Shown one piece after another: positions 50,030 through 58,493 of a DNA stretch of 62,309 bases. The notes beneath the pieces are model-generated. The model made no database searches. It was not told the DNA's origin and saw nothing but the letters and a program-made list of their open reading frames with translations. The stretch spans positions 1 to 62,309 of the forward strand of contig NZ_QWKG01000023.1 of NCBI RefSeq assembly GCF_009911595.1, written 5' to 3'. Both the position numbers and the translations under genes were made by a program. Each line of letters begins with the position of its first letter. Positions within the stretch are counted from its first letter, which is position 1. Origin of the DNA: Colidextribacter sp. OB.20. GTDB lineage: Bacteria; Bacillota; Clostridia; Oscillospirales; Oscillospiraceae.

Positions 50030-51348
50030 TGGCAAGGGGGAAAAAGGCGGCAAAAGAACTATCGCCAGAAGAAAAACTGCAACAAGCCCTTGTGCCGGCA
50101 GAGGAGCAACCGTATCCGATTCCTGGGAATTGGTGCTGGATTCATTTACTCACTTCGTTTGAAAACCATACTGATAGTAAGAAGAAGGTACAAAGTAAAA
50201 AATATTTAAAAAATGGGAAATTAGCCATAGTTGACCAAGGGCAAGAATTAGTCGGTGGTTATACAGATGATGAGAGTATGTCTTATTCAGGAGAATTACC
50301 TGTTATTATTTTTGGAGATCATACAAGATGCATAAAGTACATTGATTTTCCTTTCTCACAAGGTGCAGATAGTGTGAAAGTTTTGTCACCTAAAACATTC
50401 TATGATACAAGAGCCTTCTTTTTTGCGTTACAGTCTGTAGAAATCCCTAACATGGGATACAGGCGACACTATCCGCTATTTCCGCAATTTAGTATTCCCG
50501 TTCCGCCTCTTTCCGAGCAACACCGTATTGTCTCTCGCATAGAAAGCCTGTTTGCCAAGCTGGATGAGGCGAAGGAAAAGGCCCAAGCGGTTGTAGACAG
50601 CTTTGAACTGCGGAAGTCCGCCATTCTGCATAAGGCGTTTACGGGGGAGCTGACGGAGCGGTGGAGAAAAGAGTATGGGGTGGGGATGGAGAGCTGGAAA
50701 CGTTGTACTGTTGGTAGTGTATGTAATGATGTTAAGGTTGGAATTGTTATTAAGCCTTCCCAATATTACACTGACAAAAATGAGGGAACACCGGCTTTCA
50801 GATCTGCAAATGTTAGAGAATATAGAATAGATGATTTTGATTGGGTATATCTAAACGAAGAAGGCATGGTTAACAACAAAAGAAGCATTGTCCATACGGG
50901 TGATGTTTTAGTCGTTCGCTCAGGTAATCCGGGTACAGCTTGTGTTGTGTCCGAAAAGTTTGATGGTTACAATGCTATAGATATTTTAATTGCGGTTCCG
51001 AATCAAGAACTTATTTTACCTAACTATCTTTGCCTGTTTACCAATTCGCCATTAGGGAAGCAATCAGTTACAGAGGGCAAGCGGGGCATGGCCTTAGCCC
51101 ACTTTAACGTGAAGGGATATTCAAAGGTCCAACTGAATGTGCCTCCGATTTCTGAACAGGAAAAAATTGTTCATACGCTTAATGAGTCTTTAGGCAAAGA
51201 ACAACAAGCCAAAGAAGCCGCCGAAGCCGCCCTTGCTCAAATCGAACTCATTAAAAAATCCATCCTGGCCCGTGCGTTCCGGGGCGAGCTGGGGACGAAT
51301 GATCCAGCGGAGGAATGGGCGGGGGAATTGGTGAAAAAGGCATTATAA
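50029..51348 (+). CDS. hsdS: Type I specificity subunit S
   Basis: 439 residues from the ATG at 50029, which overlaps the hsdM stop by one base. Two target recognition domains are separated by conserved helices: TRD1 about residues 35-155, the first helix near IVSRIESLFAKLDEAKEKAQ, TRD2 about residues 225-375, and the second helix near IVHTLNESLGKEQQAKEAAE, each followed by KSxILxxAFxGEL. The two TRDs are clearly more AT-rich than the conserved parts, which points to TRD exchange by recombination. The recognition sequence cannot be read from the protein. Confidence 0.92.
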   Translation: MARGKKAAKELSPEEKLQQALVPAEEQPYPIPGNWCWIHLLTSFENHTDSKKKVQSKKYLKNGKLAIVDQGQELVGGYTDDESMSYSGELPVIIFGDHTRCIKYIDFPFSQGADSVKVLSPKTFYDTRAFFFALQSVEIPNMGYRRHYPLFPQFSIPVPPLSEQHRIVSRIESLFAKLDEAKEKAQAVVDSFELRKSAILHKAFTGELTERWRKEYGVGMESWKRCTVGSVCNDVKVGIVIKPSQYYTDKNEGTPAFRSANVREYRIDDFDWVYLNEEGMVNNKRSIVHTGDVLVVRSGNPGTACVVSEKFDGYNAIDILIAVPNQELILPNYLCLFTNSPLGKQSVTEGKRGMALAHFNVKGYSKVQLNVPPISEQEKIVHTLNESLGKEQQAKEAAEAALAQIELIKKSILARAFRGELGTNDPAEEWAGELVKKAL

Positions 51349-51357
51349 GGAGATATT

Positions 51358-52359
51358 ATGGAAGAAGAGAAAAAGATATGCCCAGTTTGCGGCACAGAAG
51401 TCCCGAGCAGTTATAACCATGACCTATATTTGACTTTTTATCGTTGCCCCGTATGTGGTCAATATCAGCTTGACATTTATTGGAAAGAGCAAGGCTTTAA
51501 CATGAACCATCTTGCAGCTTTTCTGGCACATAATGCTTACCCTGCAAGTGATTTTGAACAGCGATATTATACGACAGCAAGCAGAGAAGTCTGTGACGAA
51601 CTACAGAAAGAGGGAAAGGGCCACCCTGTACATATAGATTCTGAAATCGTAGAGGCATGGTATCCAAGGAGTTTTGCAGAAAAGATAGACCTGGTTTTAC
51701 TGTATCTGCATAAACACGCGCCACACATTGGGCAAACCATTCACTTTACACCGCAAACGCTTTACAGTTTTCTTTTCATAGACAGATATGATTTTGTGAA
51801 TGGACAATATGTTTCAAGAAAAGGTGATACATTAGAAGCTGAAGCTAGGTTCATTATCAGTTGTCTGATACAGCAAGGACTTATTGCGGATAGAGGAAAA
51901 CAACCATTTGCTGCAGCCCAACTATTTACGCTTACGCCTTATGGATACGCCAGAATTGATGAGATTCAAAGATACACGGCAAGTGGCAGAAATGTTCTTG
52001 TTGCTATGCAATTTGGAGATGAGACAAGGCCGTTGCGGGAGGCTATCCGCAAGGGAATTGAATCAGCAGAATACCACGCCATTTTTATTGACGAGGTTCA
52101 GCACAATGATTTTATTACACCAGAACTCTTGAAGTATATTAGGGATAGCAAATTCGTTGTGGTTGACCTGACACATCAGAACAATGGTGCCTACTTCGAG
52201 GAAGGATATTCTATGGGTTTAGGGAAACCTGTCATTCAGTTGTGCAAACAAGGGGTAAAGCTCCATTTTGATATAGCACAGAAAAATACGATTATGTGGG
52301 AGACAGAAGATGACATTCCCGAATTACTTCAGAAGCGGATCATTGCAACGATTGAGTAA
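51358..52359 (+). CDS. Zinc-ribbon protein with a nucleoside-deoxyribosyltransferase-like C-terminal domain
   Basis: 333 residues, AAGGAG upstream, 9 bp after hsdS. The N-terminus has a zinc ribbon (CPVCGTE ... CPVCGQYQ). The middle is helical and not recognised. Residues about 212-333 carry VLVAMQFGDETRPLREAIRK, FIDEVQHNDFITPELLKYI and VVDLTHQNNGAYFEEGYSMG plus GKPVI, the pattern of nucleoside 2-deoxyribosyltransferase-like and related TIR/SLOG-type domains, which in defence systems act on NAD or nucleotides. A defence effector tied to the RM operon is an inference; the catalytic Glu would be E280 in YFEEGY. Confidence 0.65.
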   Translation: MEEEKKICPVCGTEVPSSYNHDLYLTFYRCPVCGQYQLDIYWKEQGFNMNHLAAFLAHNAYPASDFEQRYYTTASREVCDELQKEGKGHPVHIDSEIVEAWYPRSFAEKIDLVLLYLHKHAPHIGQTIHFTPQTLYSFLFIDRYDFVNGQYVSRKGDTLEAEARFIISCLIQQGLIADRGKQPFAAAQLFTLTPYGYARIDEIQRYTASGRNVLVAMQFGDETRPLREAIRKGIESAEYHAIFIDEVQHNDFITPELLKYIRDSKFVVVDLTHQNNGAYFEEGYSMGLGKPVIQLCKQGVKLHFDIAQKNTIMWETEDDIPELLQKRIIATIE

Positions 52360-52368
52360 TCTTCTCTG

Positions 52369-52566
52369 ATGAAGAAGGAAATCACTCAGCTTTTTAGCCT
52401 TTTTAGTGAGGGACAGTTAGCTAAGCAAACCGACGAAGCTGTCCTGTCTTAGATTGACACCATGAAAAAGGTAATCTTAGTCCGTGTGCTCTGTGGTGAA
52501 CTGGGGAGGAATGAGCCGGGCGAGGAGAGCTCGGTAGAGATGATAGAGAGAATTTTAACTGTGTAA
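52369..52566 (+). pseudogene. Remnant of a second hsdS 3' end
   Basis: 66 codons with one in-frame TAG after codon 27: MKKEITQLFSLFSEGQLAKQ ... IDTMKKVILVRVLCGELGRN ... PGEESSVEMIERILTV. The second half aligns with the C-terminal end of the intact HsdS above (IELIKKSILARAFRGELGTN ... PAEEWAGELVKKAL). It has no TRD. It is most likely the leftover of an earlier or duplicate hsdS, with the zinc-ribbon gene placed between the two 3' ends. Confidence 0.7.
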
Positions 52567-52593
52567 TATTGTTGATACAAAAAGGAGATTCTT

Positions 52594-54309
52594 ATGACAG
52601 AAAAAGAACTAGAAAAGGTTTATCTCTCTCGCCCCTTTAAAACGCGTAATGCTGATGAATATGATTTAGAGAATGTTTTGGACTTATTTATTGATCCTAC
52701 TGATGGACTGATTGGTCCATTTGAATTTTCTAATAGTATCATTAAAGGAAAAATGGGATCGGGAAAAACGATGTATTTACGGGCAAATTATGCATATTAT
52801 TTGTATATACTTGTTCCATGCTTATTAGATTCGAGTCCTGTTGTTTTACCAGTATATATTAGGCTTAGTGATTTTCAAAATATGCACAATTCAGAAAATA
52901 TATATTATGCTATAATAGTTAAAATTATTGAAGAAATAGTTTCTATTTGTAAACATTTACAGTCTACAGATGAACTTTATAGGCTACATACGGGAGCGTG
53001 TACAATATGCAGTCTTTGGTCGACTGACAAAGAACTTTTACAGATACTTGAGAAACTAAGAAAATTAACTGCAGATGAATATATCGAAAAAGTATCTAAA
53101 AGTTTTACGACTGAAGGTAGTATTACAGCCTCTTTTGTGGAACTTTGTACAAATTATGAGTCATCAGATGTTTGTGAAATGAAGCGTAGGGATAAACCCT
53201 CTTTCCAAAATGTGGTGGATACGTGCCAGCGACTTTTGAGTCCTTTCAGTGGAAAGTTACTGATCCTTTTTGATGAGGTTGGGTCAATAGACAAAAACTT
53301 TTTCAAGAATACTGACGTAGGTGATTCATTTTTTGAAACTCTAATGAATCAACTACGTACGCTTCCCTATGTTCGGACAAAACTTGCAGTTTACCCACAT
53401 TCTTATTCTGATATTCTTAAAGAAACTCGTTATGGAGATATTATTGAATTAGAATGTGATGTATCGAATAATAATGTTCAATTTCAAAACTTTATGATAA
53501 AAACTGTTTCGTTAATTGAACGATATATTGAAAAATCTTATGGAGAAAAATGTCATGCCGAAGATGTTTTTAAGATATCTAGAGAAGATCAAATTCTTAT
53601 TGAGCAATTAATTAACGCTTCTGAAGGAAATATGCGTAGATTGGTTCATTTATTAGACTCTTCTATGACCTATGCATATTCACGCTGCCATGGAACAGAC
53701 CGAATTACTGTAGAGGATGTTTTAGAATCCTTGGCAAGGCAAGGATCTGAAATGGAGGGGCAGTATCAAGATTCAGATAAAGAATTTCTTGGGCGTTTAG
53801 CAAAAGTTTGCCGGAGTAGGTCTACTTATAAATTTACCTTTCCAAACAAATCAACTATTGTAAATAAATATACAAGTTTATCAGAAGAATACAATGTTAT
53901 CAATATTAGGCAGGCCGGGAGTGGTCGTCAAAGCACAGTATATGGATTTGACTATGCATACTGTATCTACAAAGATATTCCAACACATTATGTTAAAGAT
54001 TCTGAGAAAATAGACAAATCACGTAGTTCAGTTTTGGGAGAACCAATTAAGCGCGTAGCTCAACTATCAGATGAAATACTTATTCAATCTGAATTAAGAG
54101 GAAAAATTGAAGGGAGAATCACCTATCTTGACAAAGCATCCCTCAATGGTTTTGTAGAAGGTTCTGATAACCAGTCATATTTTATAACAACAGATGCAGT
54201 AATAGCATCTGGTAAAAAAGTGCGGTTTCATGTCGGAGATCGAGTCCGTTTCATCCCGTCAAAACTGAATAACACTACTTTAACTGCACGCGAAGTAGAG
54301 ATTTTATGA
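52594..54309 (+). CDS. AAA/ORC-CDC6-like ATPase with C-terminal OB-like domain
   Basis: 571 residues, AAAGGAG upstream. The gene is strongly AT-rich against its neighbours. Walker A GKMGSGKT is at 52-59 and Walker B LLILFDEVG at 222-230, with a sensor-like NMRRLVHLLDSSMTYAY segment. Residues about 500-571 look like an OB or cold-shock-like domain (GRITYLDKASLNGFVEG; VGDRVRFIPSKL). The layout resembles P-loop ATPases of the ORC-CDC6 type found in defence islands. It follows the RM cluster, so a role in phage defence or element maintenance is plausible, not shown. Confidence 0.65.
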   Translation: MTEKELEKVYLSRPFKTRNADEYDLENVLDLFIDPTDGLIGPFEFSNSIIKGKMGSGKTMYLRANYAYYLYILVPCLLDSSPVVLPVYIRLSDFQNMHNSENIYYAIIVKIIEEIVSICKHLQSTDELYRLHTGACTICSLWSTDKELLQILEKLRKLTADEYIEKVSKSFTTEGSITASFVELCTNYESSDVCEMKRRDKPSFQNVVDTCQRLLSPFSGKLLILFDEVGSIDKNFFKNTDVGDSFFETLMNQLRTLPYVRTKLAVYPHSYSDILKETRYGDIIELECDVSNNNVQFQNFMIKTVSLIERYIEKSYGEKCHAEDVFKISREDQILIEQLINASEGNMRRLVHLLDSSMTYAYSRCHGTDRITVEDVLESLARQGSEMEGQYQDSDKEFLGRLAKVCRSRSTYKFTFPNKSTIVNKYTSLSEEYNVINIRQAGSGRQSTVYGFDYAYCIYKDIPTHYVKDSEKIDKSRSSVLGEPIKRVAQLSDEILIQSELRGKIEGRITYLDKASLNGFVEGSDNQSYFITTDAVIASGKKVRFHVGDRVRFIPSKLNNTTLTAREVEIL

Positions 54310-54873
54310 ATGCTAGTAATAACTGTAGGACACTTGACATCTGTACCAGAATAATCTATTATTTAACTATCAAAGATTGCGTATATGCAAATTCGATTTG
54401 GACAATAGATCGGATTTGTAGAAACGAAAACAATTTTTGATACGCCAGCTTGCCACCCGGCGTTATGAGCGGGCCATAAGTGCATCCGGGAATTATGGAT
54501 GGGCTGTGCATGAGGAATGAGGGCAGCTTTCGTGGGAAAGCATATATTGCCCAGCGGAGCAGAGGACATGCAGGGAGGCGTACCCTGCTAAGGTGTTTTC
54601 TGGTCAACTCCGCTTTTACTAGAATTGCCCGAATTGCGTCAGAAATGATGACCAGTTGCCGAATGTAAAACGCTTGTCCTGGCGGATGATGGGCGGGCGT
54701 GAGCGTTTCCGTATGATCCACGGAATGAGGAGGAGCGAGTCCGCCTATCGTTGGCACACAGCGACGCGGCTGTGAGGTTGCTGATGATACGAAGGAAGTA
54801 TGGGGGAAAGGGGGAATTATACCCTTTTCCAGAAATCAAAAAATGTATAGCGTTGAATGCTAAGATTTTGAAA
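54310..54873. other. Unassigned 560-bp gap in the element
   Basis: No intact gene is recognised. The left 120 bp are AT-rich; 54440-54870 is GC-richer, like an older sequence. A plus-strand frame from about 54645 to 54914 stays open except for one TGA and reads like protein (PRNEEERVRLSLAHSDAAVR ... PFPEIKKCIALNAKIL), so a degraded gene is possible. Short inverted repeats (AAACGCT ... AGCGTTT) could also mean a structured RNA. Confidence 0.3.
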
Positions 54874-54905
54874 GAGTGCAGCTCATTGAGAGAGCTGTGC
54901 TCTTT
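54874..54905 (+). terminator. Terminator-like hairpin
   Basis: GAGTGCAGCTC / GAGCTGTGCTC, 11-bp stem with two G-T pairs, a 7-base loop, followed by TTTCTGTTT. Confidence 0.55.
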
Positions 54906-54983
54906 CTGTTTCACATGACATTTATTCCTGATGTCGGGGGTAGTTCCTATCCACCGGCAATCTTCTCCAGGGAGGTGATGCGT

Positions 54984-55067
54984 ATGACATATTCTTTTGC
55001 GCTCTTTACCTATGGCATATTTCCCTTATTCATGTCTATCACCTCCGGCAGCGGGACTTATATATAA
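54984..55067 (+). CDS. Candidate small holin-like toxin peptide
   Basis: 27 residues, too short for most gene finders. GGGAGGTGATGCGT lies before the ATG, the same leader seen before putative holin-like toxins of Clostridia, which start M-T-Y/T-Y. The peptide MTYSFALFTYGIFPLFMSIT has one membrane helix. These peptides are the toxins of type I systems held by an antisense RNA; such an RNA was not identified here. Confidence 0.35.
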   Translation: MTYSFALFTYGIFPLFMSITSGSGTYI

Positions 55068-55108
55068 ATTGAAGCTATATGGTATGATTTTGCGGAGAGG
55101 ACAGGCCT

Positions 55109-55531
55109 ATGGCCTATTCCGCAACCAAACCAGCTAAAACAGCACCTTTCAAAGATTATCTAAATTACTATATGGATCGAGTGGGCTTGAGCCAAAACAG
55201 GTTGGCTGTCTGCGCCAGGATCAATCAGTCGCGTCTGAACAAGATTTATAATGGGGCAATCAAGAATGTCGGTGTTGATACCCTTGTCTGTATTTGTCTG
55301 GCCCTTGGACTGAATGAGGATGAAACTTGTGACCTGCTTGCGCGCCAGGAGAGAGCATTCTCACCAGCGGAACCGGCTCATCAGGCCTACTTGGAATTGA
55401 TTCGGATTTATTCCAAGAAAGAGATCATTTATGATACAACTCCTCAAAATTTATCAACGATTTTGGAGTATGCGGATGCGTATCTAAGAGAAAGAAAGTT
55501 TACAGAACTGCCCAACGCAAATCTGGACTAA
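55109..55531 (+). CDS. XRE family regulator of the element
   Basis: 140 residues from the ATG at 55109. Residues about 15-75 are a helix-turn-helix (FKDYLNYYMDRVGLSQNRLA ... NQSRLNKIYNGAIKNVGVDT). The C-terminal part is helical. It is the only regulator gene in the replication/recombination part of the element and is the natural candidate to control excision and rep. The upstream region has TATGGTATGATTTTG and GGAGAGGAC but no clear -35. Confidence 0.8.
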   Translation: MAYSATKPAKTAPFKDYLNYYMDRVGLSQNRLAVCARINQSRLNKIYNGAIKNVGVDTLVCICLALGLNEDETCDLLARQERAFSPAEPAHQAYLELIRIYSKKEIIYDTTPQNLSTILEYADAYLRERKFTELPNANLD

Positions 55532-55672
55532 AAAGAGAGACAGGCGGAGAACGAAATTATTCCTTTTTGGAATAGGTTTTGTTCTCCGCCTTTTGCTATG
55601 ATGGCCATGCAGTCGAGATTGCAGAGGTAATTGGCCGACGCCGCGACAAATCATCATTTTGGAGGAATTATT

Positions 55673-55993
55673 ATGTTGAATATCCGAGACCTGCGCATTG
55701 ATCCTGCATCACTGGGTGCCAAGAAACTGTTGGTGGACATTGCACCTGCCTACGAGTATAAAGACGGAAAGAGGACGGATACGCTGACCGGCTACCGCTA
55801 TGTCGTTGCCTTGCCGGAGCACGCCCTGGAAAAGCTGAGCGTCAAAATTGACGGCAAGCAGCTGATGGACAAGCCGGATGGCTTCGCAGAGGTGGAGTTC
55901 TCCGGCCTGGAAGTCGGTGTCTACGAGACCAAGGAAGGGGTGCGTTTTACCGCAAAAGCCACCGGGATCGCTCTGGTCAATCGCAAAGCATGA
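55673..55993 (+). CDS. Small element protein before rep
   Basis: 106 residues from the ATG at 55673, with GGAGG 7 bases upstream. Beta-rich (MLNIRDLRIDPASLGAKKLL; LTGYRYVVALPEHALEKLSV; GVRFTAKATGIALVNRK). Not recognised. Its position just before rep is like that of the DUF961-type helper proteins in small conjugative elements of Firmicutes, but sequence similarity is not evident. Confidence 0.6.
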   Translation: MLNIRDLRIDPASLGAKKLLVDIAPAYEYKDGKRTDTLTGYRYVVALPEHALEKLSVKIDGKQLMDKPDGFAEVEFSGLEVGVYETKEGVRFTAKATGIALVNRKA

Positions 55994-56140
55994 CACAAAG
56001 GCGGCGCGGTGGGGCAGACGGGGGTAGACAGCTCGCCTTTTGGGGAGATGTCCCCCGGCGGTCACGCCGCGCTGCCCTCGCTCGCATGGGTAGTATTACC
56101 CATGCGAGCGGAGTAGCAGTAGCAAAAGGAGAAAACAACT

Positions 56141-57094
56141 ATGCCAGAGAATATGAATACACAGTCCAGAAAATGGATGATAACCATCAACAATCCACAA
56201 ACCTGTGGTCTGGATCACCACCGTATCCTCGAATTGTTGCAGCTGTTTCGCCCTGACTACTTCTGTCTGGCCGATGAAATTGCCAGTACTGGAACCTATC
56301 ATACACATATTTTTCTGTACTCACATTCTCCGATGCGGTTTGGAACTGTCAAACGCCGGTTTCCTCCCGCCCATATCGACAGGGCTAATGGGACGGCCCA
56401 GGAAAATCGAGATTATATCCGCAAAGAGGGCAAGTGGGCGGAGACCGCAAAAGCCGAGACAAGAGTGGATGGAAGTTTTGTGGAATTTGGTTCCATGCCA
56501 ACTCCTGCAGAAGAGAGCGCCCCTAAGATGTTTCAGCTGCTCCAGGATGTGACGGATGGTTTTACTACTGTGGAGATCATTAAAAACAATCCCGGATTTG
56601 CGTTTAAGGGCAGGGATATTGATAGCTTGCGGGAGAGCTTGCAATCAGAGCGGTATCGTACAGAAAGCCGGGAGCTGAAAGTCCACTATCTATATGGAGA
56701 TACTGGGACCGGCAAGACCCGAGGAATTTTCGCCAAACACCCAGTAGCGGAGATTTGCCGCCTGACTGATTACGGAGGTAGGACAGGACTACGGTTTGAC
56801 GCCTATCACGGGCAAAAAGTACTTGTTTTTGAAGAATTTCATTCTCAGGTTCCCATTGAAGCTATGCTCAACTATCTGGATGTTTATCCGTTGATGTTGC
56901 CGGCGAGGTACAATGACCGGGTTGCCTGTTATACTGTGGTCTATATTACCTCCAACATTCCATTGGATGAGCAGTACCAGGATATTCAGCGGTACAAGCT
57001 GGAAACTTGGAGGGCGTTCTTGCGGAGGATCAATACCGTGACCGAGTATCGGCGGGGGCTGCCGCCCAGGGAGGTGCCTCATGACGAAAGATGA
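56141..57094 (+). CDS. CRESS-type Rep: HUH endonuclease with superfamily 3 helicase
   Basis: 317 residues with AAAGGAG upstream. All Rep motifs of CRESS-DNA viruses are present in order: motif I WMITINNP (12-19), motif II with H54 and H56 (YHTHIFLY), motif III with Tyr92 and Lys95 (YIRKEGKW), Walker A GDTGTGKT (186-193), Walker B VLVFEEFH (227-234), motif C YITSN (268-272) and an Arg-rich end of the helicase (R290s). It would nick the origin, stay bound through Tyr92 and unwind DNA during rolling-circle replication. Eukaryotic circo- and geminivirus Reps and bacterial pCRESS plasmids share this layout. It overlaps the next gene by 14 bases. Confidence 0.88.
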   Translation: MPENMNTQSRKWMITINNPQTCGLDHHRILELLQLFRPDYFCLADEIASTGTYHTHIFLYSHSPMRFGTVKRRFPPAHIDRANGTAQENRDYIRKEGKWAETAKAETRVDGSFVEFGSMPTPAEESAPKMFQLLQDVTDGFTTVEIIKNNPGFAFKGRDIDSLRESLQSERYRTESRELKVHYLYGDTGTGKTRGIFAKHPVAEICRLTDYGGRTGLRFDAYHGQKVLVFEEFHSQVPIEAMLNYLDVYPLMLPARYNDRVACYTVVYITSNIPLDEQYQDIQRYKLETWRAFLRRINTVTEYRRGLPPREVPHDER

Positions 57095-58382
57095 GAAGTT
57101 CAAACTGAAACGAAGAAATCAATACCGACTGCTTTTTAGAAAGCTTTTTGGAGGAGAGAATGGTTCACTGAAATTACTGCTGCTCATTTCCTATTTTTTG
57201 GGAGCGATGTGGGTATGGAGCAAGCAAAAAACGCTGATTGTTTTTGCTGAGAGTATGGAGCTGATTTCTCCGATTTTCCAAACACTGTTGACCCATAGTA
57301 TCCACGCTTATCTGGTGGTGGGCGGTATCCTCTTAACGGGTTTTGCGGTATATCCGTTTGGCCGAAAAGCGGCGCAGGATCAACTGCAAAGTATCGGTTT
57401 GGTCAACCACGCCGGGATGGTTCCGATTCTTCAAAGAAAGTATTCTGATAGAACAAATCCACATATCTCAATCTGGGAATTTCTCAATCAGGGAATCCCA
57501 TTGGATATATGGGAGAGTAAACGAACCGCTATTGAAGCCGCTCTGGATATTACAATTATAAGGATGAAATATGGCAAAAGAAAAAGTCACATTTTGCTTT
57601 ATACAGTTTCCGCCCAAAATGATTTGCCAGAGCTGCGGAGATGGAAAGACAGCTATTTGTCCTCTGATAACTTTGTCTTGACACTGGGAGAAGGATTTGT
57701 GGGGCCGGTAACAGTCAATTTGGCAAGTATTCCGCATATTTTGCTGGGCGGGGCCACTGGAAGCGGCAAAAGTGTTTTGCTGAAACTTTTGCTTATGCAG
57801 GCGCTTCGCAAGGGGGCGGAGGTCAGCATAGCCGATTTTAAGGGCGGCGTAGACTTTCCACCAGTCTGGCACAAAAAGTGCCGAATGTGCTTTGATGAGC
57901 AGGAACTGCTGGCCTTTCTGACAAAGCTGGTAGAGGAACTGCACCGCCGCAAAAAGCTCTTTGCTTCTGCCGGGCTGCCCAATATAGACCAATACAACAC
58001 AGAAACAGGTGTAAACCTGCACAGACTGATTTTTGCCTGTGACGAGGTAGCCGAGATGCTGGATCGAACCGGGCTGAGTAAGGAGCAGAAAGAATTGGTA
58101 AATCAGATTGAAAGCCGGCTGGCGACCGTAGCCCGATTGGGCCGAGCGTTCGGTATTCATCTGATCCTTTCCACTCAACGCCCGGATGCCAACCTGATTA
58201 GCGGGCAAATCCGCAACAACTTAAACTGTCGTATCTGCGGCAGAGCGGACAACATTTTATCTCAACTGATTTTAGACAATACAGACGCCGCAAATCAAAT
58301 TCCCAAAGATGCTAAGGGGCGGTTTATGCTCCATGACGGGACAGTTTTTCAAGGATACCTGTTTGATGAAAAAAATATTTGA
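57081..58382 (+). CDS. FtsK/TraB-like DNA translocase
   Basis: 433 residues, starting at the ATG at 57081 inside the rep end. Two membrane helices lie near residues 30-50 and 75-97. The motor has Walker A GGATGSGKS at 223-231, Walker B LIFACDEVAEMLDR, and STQRPDANLISGQIRNN. It matches FtsK/SpoIIIE-type translocases of small integrative elements, which either move DNA between cells as TraB does in Streptomyces, or act as coupling proteins. It has no gamma domain, so sequence-specific loading is not expected. Confidence 0.85.
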   Translation: MTKDEKFKLKRRNQYRLLFRKLFGGENGSLKLLLLISYFLGAMWVWSKQKTLIVFAESMELISPIFQTLLTHSIHAYLVVGGILLTGFAVYPFGRKAAQDQLQSIGLVNHAGMVPILQRKYSDRTNPHISIWEFLNQGIPLDIWESKRTAIEAALDITIIRMKYGKRKSHILLYTVSAQNDLPELRRWKDSYLSSDNFVLTLGEGFVGPVTVNLASIPHILLGGATGSGKSVLLKLLLMQALRKGAEVSIADFKGGVDFPPVWHKKCRMCFDEQELLAFLTKLVEELHRRKKLFASAGLPNIDQYNTETGVNLHRLIFACDEVAEMLDRTGLSKEQKELVNQIESRLATVARLGRAFGIHLILSTQRPDANLISGQIRNNLNCRICGRADNILSQLILDNTDAANQIPKDAKGRFMLHDGTVFQGYLFDEKNI

Positions 58383-58493
58383 ACAATGAGTCGGAATAGT
58401 GGACAAGCTGCCACGAATATTTTGATTTAGAAAGCGGAGAGATGACGATGAAACTACGGTTTGAATATCGCAAAAAGAAGGTGGTGGGCACCT

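Noticed and set aside
54359-54757. A 132-codon minus-strand frame in the element gap
   Set aside because: No ribosome binding site, no recognisable domain and poor codon choice; left as unassigned sequence.
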